Positions 5,731 through 7,853 of a stretch of DNA of 7,853 bases are shown here, piece after piece (positions within the stretch are counted from its first letter, which is position 1; each line of letters starts with the position of its first letter). The DNA comes from an uncultured Collinsella sp. GTDB lineage: Bacteria; Actinomycetota; Coriobacteriia; Coriobacteriales; Coriobacteriaceae. The stretch spans positions 1 through 7,853 of the forward strand of contig CAUGKA010000091.1 of the NCBI GenBank assembly GCA_959599615.1, in the 5' to 3' direction. Made by a program: the position numbers and the translations under genes. Under the pieces are notes generated by a model. That model was not told where the DNA came from and did not search any database. It saw only the letters and a list, made by a program, of their open reading frames with translations.

Positions 5731-6312
5731 CTACACGCGAATCGACAGGTTCTTTTTATCATCGCTCCAGTTGCAAGCGTTGCGCGCGGGACATGCAAAG
5801 CAGGCACGCGACGCTTTGTCGGCTGCATAGAGCAGACGCTCAAGCGGTTGGCTGTTCACGCGCAGCTTTCGATGGCCCAGAATGGCCGTCTTAATGGCTG
5901 CGGCATCGGCCGGCTCAAACGCCACGTCATCGGGCATGCCGCCGAGAATCGCATCAGCGACGCGTTCGCTTGCAATATCATGGGATATACCCGATTCATA
6001 CTGTTCATCTTTGCCGATATCGTGAAGAAGTGCCGTGGCGTAGATGACCTCGCGGTCAAATTCGAGCTGCTCCTCGAGATTCTTGATCCACATAATGCGA
6101 GCGACATCGAGCAGATGGTCAATACCGTGGCGGCAGAAGATACGCCCCGATTCCAACTGTACGATGTTACCCAGGTGCCGCCGGAACAGCCCGTTGGCAC
6201 AAATGTAATCAATGCGAGGCATGGCACCAAAGGGGGCCAGGCCCGAAGCCATAAAGCCGCGACGCGACGTCCCCTCATCAGTCTTCGATGTAAAGTCGTT
6301 GACGACTCTCAT
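5731..6312 (-). CDS. HD-domain metal-dependent phosphohydrolase embedded in the folate cluster
   Basis: The 193-residue product has the HD-superfamily ligands in order: H62 (CRHGIDHLLDVARIM), H97-D98 (LLHDIGKDE) and D165 (LYAADKAS), with further histidines H111 and H147 that may join the metal site. HD proteins hydrolyse phosphate esters or nucleotides using divalent metals. The C-terminus carries a cysteine motif C171-xx-C174-x5-C180 (CFACPARNAC) followed by NWSDDKKN, which could bind zinc or a cluster. The gene begins 2 nt after the folE stop and precedes folB, so it fits a role in removing phosphate from dihydroneopterin triphosphate or its monophosphate. That is inference. ATG 6312 was chosen for tight coupling, although the ribosome site is weak. 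Internal ATGs at 6252 and 6222 lack one too. No frameshift is visible. Confidence 0.8.
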   Translation of the reverse strand: MRVVNDFTSKTDEGTSRRGFMASGLAPFGAMPRIDYICANGLFRRHLGNIVQLESGRIFCRHGIDHLLDVARIMWIKNLEEQLEFDREVIYATALLHDIGKDEQYESGISHDIASERVADAILGGMPDDVAFEPADAAAIKTAILGHRKLRVNSQPLERLLYAADKASRACFACPARNACNWSDDKKNLSIRV

Positions 6313-6314
6313 GG

Positions 6315-6872
6315 TTAGCGGCCCAGCATCCTAAAGAAACGCTCCTCGAGCGCGGGATCGGTCTCAAAGACGCCGCGGCGAGCAAGCGTCACGGTCTTGG
6401 TGCCGGGCTTTTGCACGCCACGCATCGTCATGCACATATGCTCGGCCTCCATCAACACAATCGCTCCCTGGGGAGCGAGATAATCCATGAGGGCATCGGC
6501 AACCTGTGTGCACAGTTGCTCCTGCAGCTGAAGACGGCGGGCATAAACCTCAACCGTGCGGGCGAGCTTGGAAAGCCCAGCCACCCGACCGTTAGGGATA
6601 TAACCAATGGCGGCCTTGCCATAAAACGGCAGCAGATGATGTTCGCACAGCGAGTAGAACGTAATGTCGCGCTCGATAACCAAATCGTTCGAAGCGACGG
6701 CAAAGGTTTTGGACAGGTGCTCCTCGGCACTCTGGTCCATGCCGCCGGCGATCTCACCATACATACGGGCAACGGGCGCCGGGGTCTCCAGCAGGCCCTC
6801 ACGAGTTGGGTCCTCGCCTATGCCCTCAAGCAACAGCTTAATGGCGGCCTCGACTTTTTCCTGATCGACCAT
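6315..6872 (-). CDS. folE: GTP cyclohydrolase I FolE
   Basis: FolE opens the folate pathway by converting GTP to 7,8-dihydroneopterin triphosphate plus formate. The 185-residue product shows the family signature and zinc ligands: C76 and H79 in SLCEHHLLPF, C147 in EHMCMTMRG, the adjacent catalytic H78, and GRVAGLSKLARTVEVYARR (95-113). The N-terminal helix region (EGIGEDPTREGLLETP, 16-31) is also typical. The length fits FolE1 enzymes. ATG 6872 has a GTGAGG ribosome site. The gene starts 66 nt after nrdG and is followed at 2 nt by the HD hydrolase gene, which implies one transcript for at least these two. No riboswitch-like structure was recognised in the 66-nt gap. Confidence 0.95.
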   Translation of the reverse strand: MVDQEKVEAAIKLLLEGIGEDPTREGLLETPAPVARMYGEIAGGMDQSAEEHLSKTFAVASNDLVIERDITFYSLCEHHLLPFYGKAAIGYIPNGRVAGLSKLARTVEVYARRLQLQEQLCTQVADALMDYLAPQGAIVLMEAEHMCMTMRGVQKPGTKTVTLARRGVFETDPALEERFFRMLGR

Positions 6873-6938
6873 CTGGGCCTCACTTTTCCGATTTCACGTT
6901 CGCGCTATGGTACCACGCCCTCCGGCATCGACCACAAG

Positions 6939-7520
6939 CTACATAGTATGGGTCGAATAGACCGGATCATCACGCCAAAGTTCAACCGCATCACAAAGCG
7001 CAACGCCCTCGCGCTCAGCACGGGCGCGCGTGGCGTTCATATCGATCACGCGCTGGTTACTCGAGCCCCTAAAACGCAACGAGATATCGTACAGATCTTG
7101 AACAAACGGGCCGTCCACCAACATATCAAGACAGGTAAGGATACGGTCCGTGACCTCGGTATGGTGGCGTCCTCCCGGCATAAGCTCCTCGAGCACATCG
7201 CCGGTAAAACACCAAATGGTCTTTCCTGACCCCGCAGGATAAGCGGCACGAACACGCTCGACAAACTCAACGAGTCCCGCCTGATTCTCAGGTTCCATAG
7301 GCTCGCCGCCCAAAATCGTCAGACCATCGATAAAGGGATGGTCGAGGCTCTCGATAATCTTGTCCTCGACGGCGCGCTCAAAGGGCTCGCCCGCGGCAAA
7401 GTCCCACGCGACAGAGTTAAAGCAATTCTTGCACCCACGACGGCACCCGCTCACAAACAGAGAAGTACGAACGCCTTCTCCATCAGCAATGTCGAAATAC
7501 TTAATGTTCGCGTAGTTCAT
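6939..7520 (-). CDS. nrdG: Anaerobic ribonucleoside-triphosphate reductase activating protein NrdG
   Basis: NrdG is a radical-SAM activase that installs the glycyl radical on the class III ribonucleotide reductase NrdD, so it indicates dNTP synthesis under anaerobic conditions. The 193-residue product has the [4Fe-4S]/SAM motif C26-xxx-C30-xx-C33 (SGCRRGCKNCFN), the GGEP motif at 71-74 (TILGGEPMEPENQAGL), and the family's RFRGSSNQRVID segment (149-160). ATG 7520 is used because GGAAGG lies just upstream and the N-terminus MNYANIKYFDIADGEGVR is typical. The frame remains open to 7676, but the extra 52 codons are low-complexity and cross a hairpin. nrdD, usually next to nrdG, is not within the 333 nt upstream. 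Downstream is folE, 66 nt away on the same strand. Confidence 0.94.
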   Translation of the reverse strand: MNYANIKYFDIADGEGVRTSLFVSGCRRGCKNCFNSVAWDFAAGEPFERAVEDKIIESLDHPFIDGLTILGGEPMEPENQAGLVEFVERVRAAYPAGSGKTIWCFTGDVLEELMPGGRHHTEVTDRILTCLDMLVDGPFVQDLYDISLRFRGSSNQRVIDMNATRARAEREGVALCDAVELWRDDPVYSTHTM

Positions 7521-7545
7521 AAGTAACCTTCCTGGGGGTCTGGAG

Positions 7546-7609
7546 CATATCATCCCGTCCTCAAACATTCTCGGCCTGCGGCCTGCGAAACTGCGGGCGG
7601 GACGATATG
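7546..7609 (-). repeat. Long imperfect hairpin in the nrdG 5' region
   Basis: The arms CATATCATCCCGTCC (7546-7560) and GGGCGGGACGATATG (7595-7609) pair over 15 positions with 13 Watson-Crick pairs, one G-T wobble and one mismatch. The 34-nt loop includes the tandem CGGCCTGCGGCCTG. The right arm can instead fold locally as GGGAC-gatat-GTCCC (7599-7613). In the minus-strand transcript it ends about 12 nt before the nrdG ribosome site, so it may be a translational control element. It may equally be a dispersed intergenic repeat. Confidence 0.5.
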
Positions 7610-7674
7610 TCCCGGCCTCATGCAAAAGGCAACTCAATGAACGAAGCGAACATCGAGTATAGGGTTCGAGGTCC

Positions 7675-7700
7675 AATAAAAACTGGGTTGCGGCTCAACC
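7675..7700 (-). terminator. Candidate intrinsic terminator, minus strand
   Basis: Read on the minus strand, GGTTG-agccg-CAACC is followed by CAGTTTTTATT. That is a 5-bp G/C-containing stem with a U-rich tail, and a longer bulged pairing with TTGC/GCAA is possible. It would stop transcripts entering from the right, about 155 nt before the nrdG start codon. The gene it would serve is outside the window. Confidence 0.45.
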
Positions 7701-7771
7701 GCCATCGCAAGTAAATCGCAGCTGCAGCTCGAATTATTTCCGCTAAGAACTTCGAGGAGTGAGCAGACCGC

Positions 7772-7810
7772 ATGCTGCATCTCAGCTACATCAACTTGGC
7801 CGCCCCGTAG
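7772..7810 (+). CDS. Possible 12-codon leader peptide (MLHLSYINLAAP)
   Basis: ATG 7772 opens a frame of 12 codons ending at TAG 7808-7810, encoding MLHLSYINLAAP. A GAGGAG ribosome-like site (7754-7759) lies 12 nt upstream, slightly far. Immediately downstream are G/C-rich inverted repeats. The CCGCCC at 7800-7805, inside the last codons, matches exactly the CCGCCC at 7842-7847, and both can pair with GGGCGG (7828-7833). A ribosome on the last codons would mask the first copy and free GGGCGG to pair with the second, which is the logic of ribosome-dependent attenuation. No regulated gene is visible because the window ends 43 nt later. The alternative is that the segment belongs to a minus-strand gene ending at 7786. 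A single short frame like this can occur by chance. Confidence 0.35.
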   Translation: MLHLSYINLAAP

Positions 7811-7827
7811 CGAGGGCCCGGGCCGGT

Positions 7828-7847
7828 GGGCGGTGTGGGGTCCGCCC
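7828..7847 (+). promoter_or_regulatory. G/C-rich stem-loop after the leader ORF, possible attenuator stem
   Basis: GGGCGG (7828-7833) and CCGCCC (7842-7847) form a perfect 6-bp stem with loop TGTGGGGT. The preceding GGCCCGGGCC (7815-7824) is also self-complementary. No U-run is seen before the window ends, so whether this is a terminator, an anti-terminator or a ribosome-site sequestering stem is unknown. Confidence 0.35.
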
Positions 7848-7853
7848 GGACAG

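Larger units (their letters stand above)
7521..7853. other. Intergenic region upstream of nrdG with several structured elements
   Basis: No conserved protein is recognisable across these 333 nt. Going right from nrdG the stretch holds a long imperfect hairpin (7546-7609), a minus-strand TATACT box (7656-7661) that could be a -10 for nrdG but lacks a good -35, a minus-strand terminator-like hairpin (7675-7700), the palindrome AGCTGCAGCT (7720-7729), and a possible plus-strand leader peptide with G/C-rich stems (7772-7847). A minus-strand frame is open from the right edge to 7634, but it reads through the terminator-like hairpin and was not called. Confidence 0.6.

Noticed and set aside
6873..6938. 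Separate promoter or riboswitch for folE
   Set aside because: Only a TACCAT-like box was found without a fitting -35, and there is no recognisable aptamer structure in 66 nt.
7521..7676. 52-codon upstream extension of nrdG in frame
   Set aside because: It crosses the long hairpin, is low-complexity and Arg-rich, and the ATG at 7520 has a GGAAGG site and the usual NrdG N-terminus.
7786..7851. Possible C-terminal end of a minus-strand protein (ending RYGAAKLM) before the terminator-like hairpin
   Set aside because: Only 21 residues are visible, in P/G/R-rich low-complexity sequence. It is a coherent alternative to the leader-peptide reading but has no support of its own.
7634..7852. Minus-strand frame open from the right edge for 72 codons to a TGA
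   Set aside because: It reads straight through the terminator-like hairpin at 7675-7700 and has no domain I recognise. It could be an artefact opposite a plus-strand leader. More sequence to the right is needed to be certain.

Overview
The window looks like chromosomal DNA of a GC-rich, anaerobic gut actinobacterium, most likely of the Coriobacteriia and Collinsella-like. This rests on the strong G/C bias at third codon positions, Shine-Dalgarno-led genes, an oxygen-sensitive class III ribonucleotide reductase activase and a general resemblance to Collinsella gene content. The genus is my recollection, not a computed match. No rRNA, tRNA, CRISPR array, insertion sequence or phage gene is visible.

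Layout. (1) 1-1303, plus strand: the 3' end of a Gfo/Idh/MocA-type oxidoreductase, an acylphosphatase with an N-terminal extension starting 2 nt after it, then a PerR-like Fur-family regulator with all five expected regulatory-metal ligands and both CxxC zinc motifs. (2) 1319-3210, minus strand, transcribed from right to left: a SlyD-type FKBP prolyl isomerase, a UreE-like nickel metallochaperone starting 3 nt after it, a strong intergenic hairpin, and a Cof-type HAD phosphatase that meets perR tail to tail. (3) 3211-3330: a divergent promoter region. (4) 3331-5195, plus strand: an M19 membrane-dipeptidase-type peptidase and a YgjP/DUF45 zinc metallopeptidase whose start codon lies inside an inverted repeat. 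(5) 5202-7520, minus strand, read right to left: nrdG, folE, an HD-domain hydrolase and folB. (6) 7521-7853: no ordinary gene. It holds a long imperfect hairpin ahead of nrdG, a minus-strand terminator-like hairpin, and at the right edge a possible 12-codon leader peptide followed by alternative G/C-rich hairpins.

How the genes may work together. FolE makes 7,8-dihydroneopterin triphosphate and FolB acts on dephosphorylated dihydroneopterin. The HD hydrolase between them is a natural candidate for the missing phosphate-removal step. SlyD and UreE are both linked to nickel delivery, yet no urease, hydrogenase or other nickel enzyme lies in the window, so the client of this chaperone pair is unknown. 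NrdG supports anaerobic dNTP synthesis, and folate supports thymidylate and purine synthesis, so the right-hand minus-strand cluster has a nucleotide-supply theme.

The points most worth following are the leader-peptide/attenuator-like edge, the orphan slyD-ureE pair, and the HD protein inside the folate cluster.
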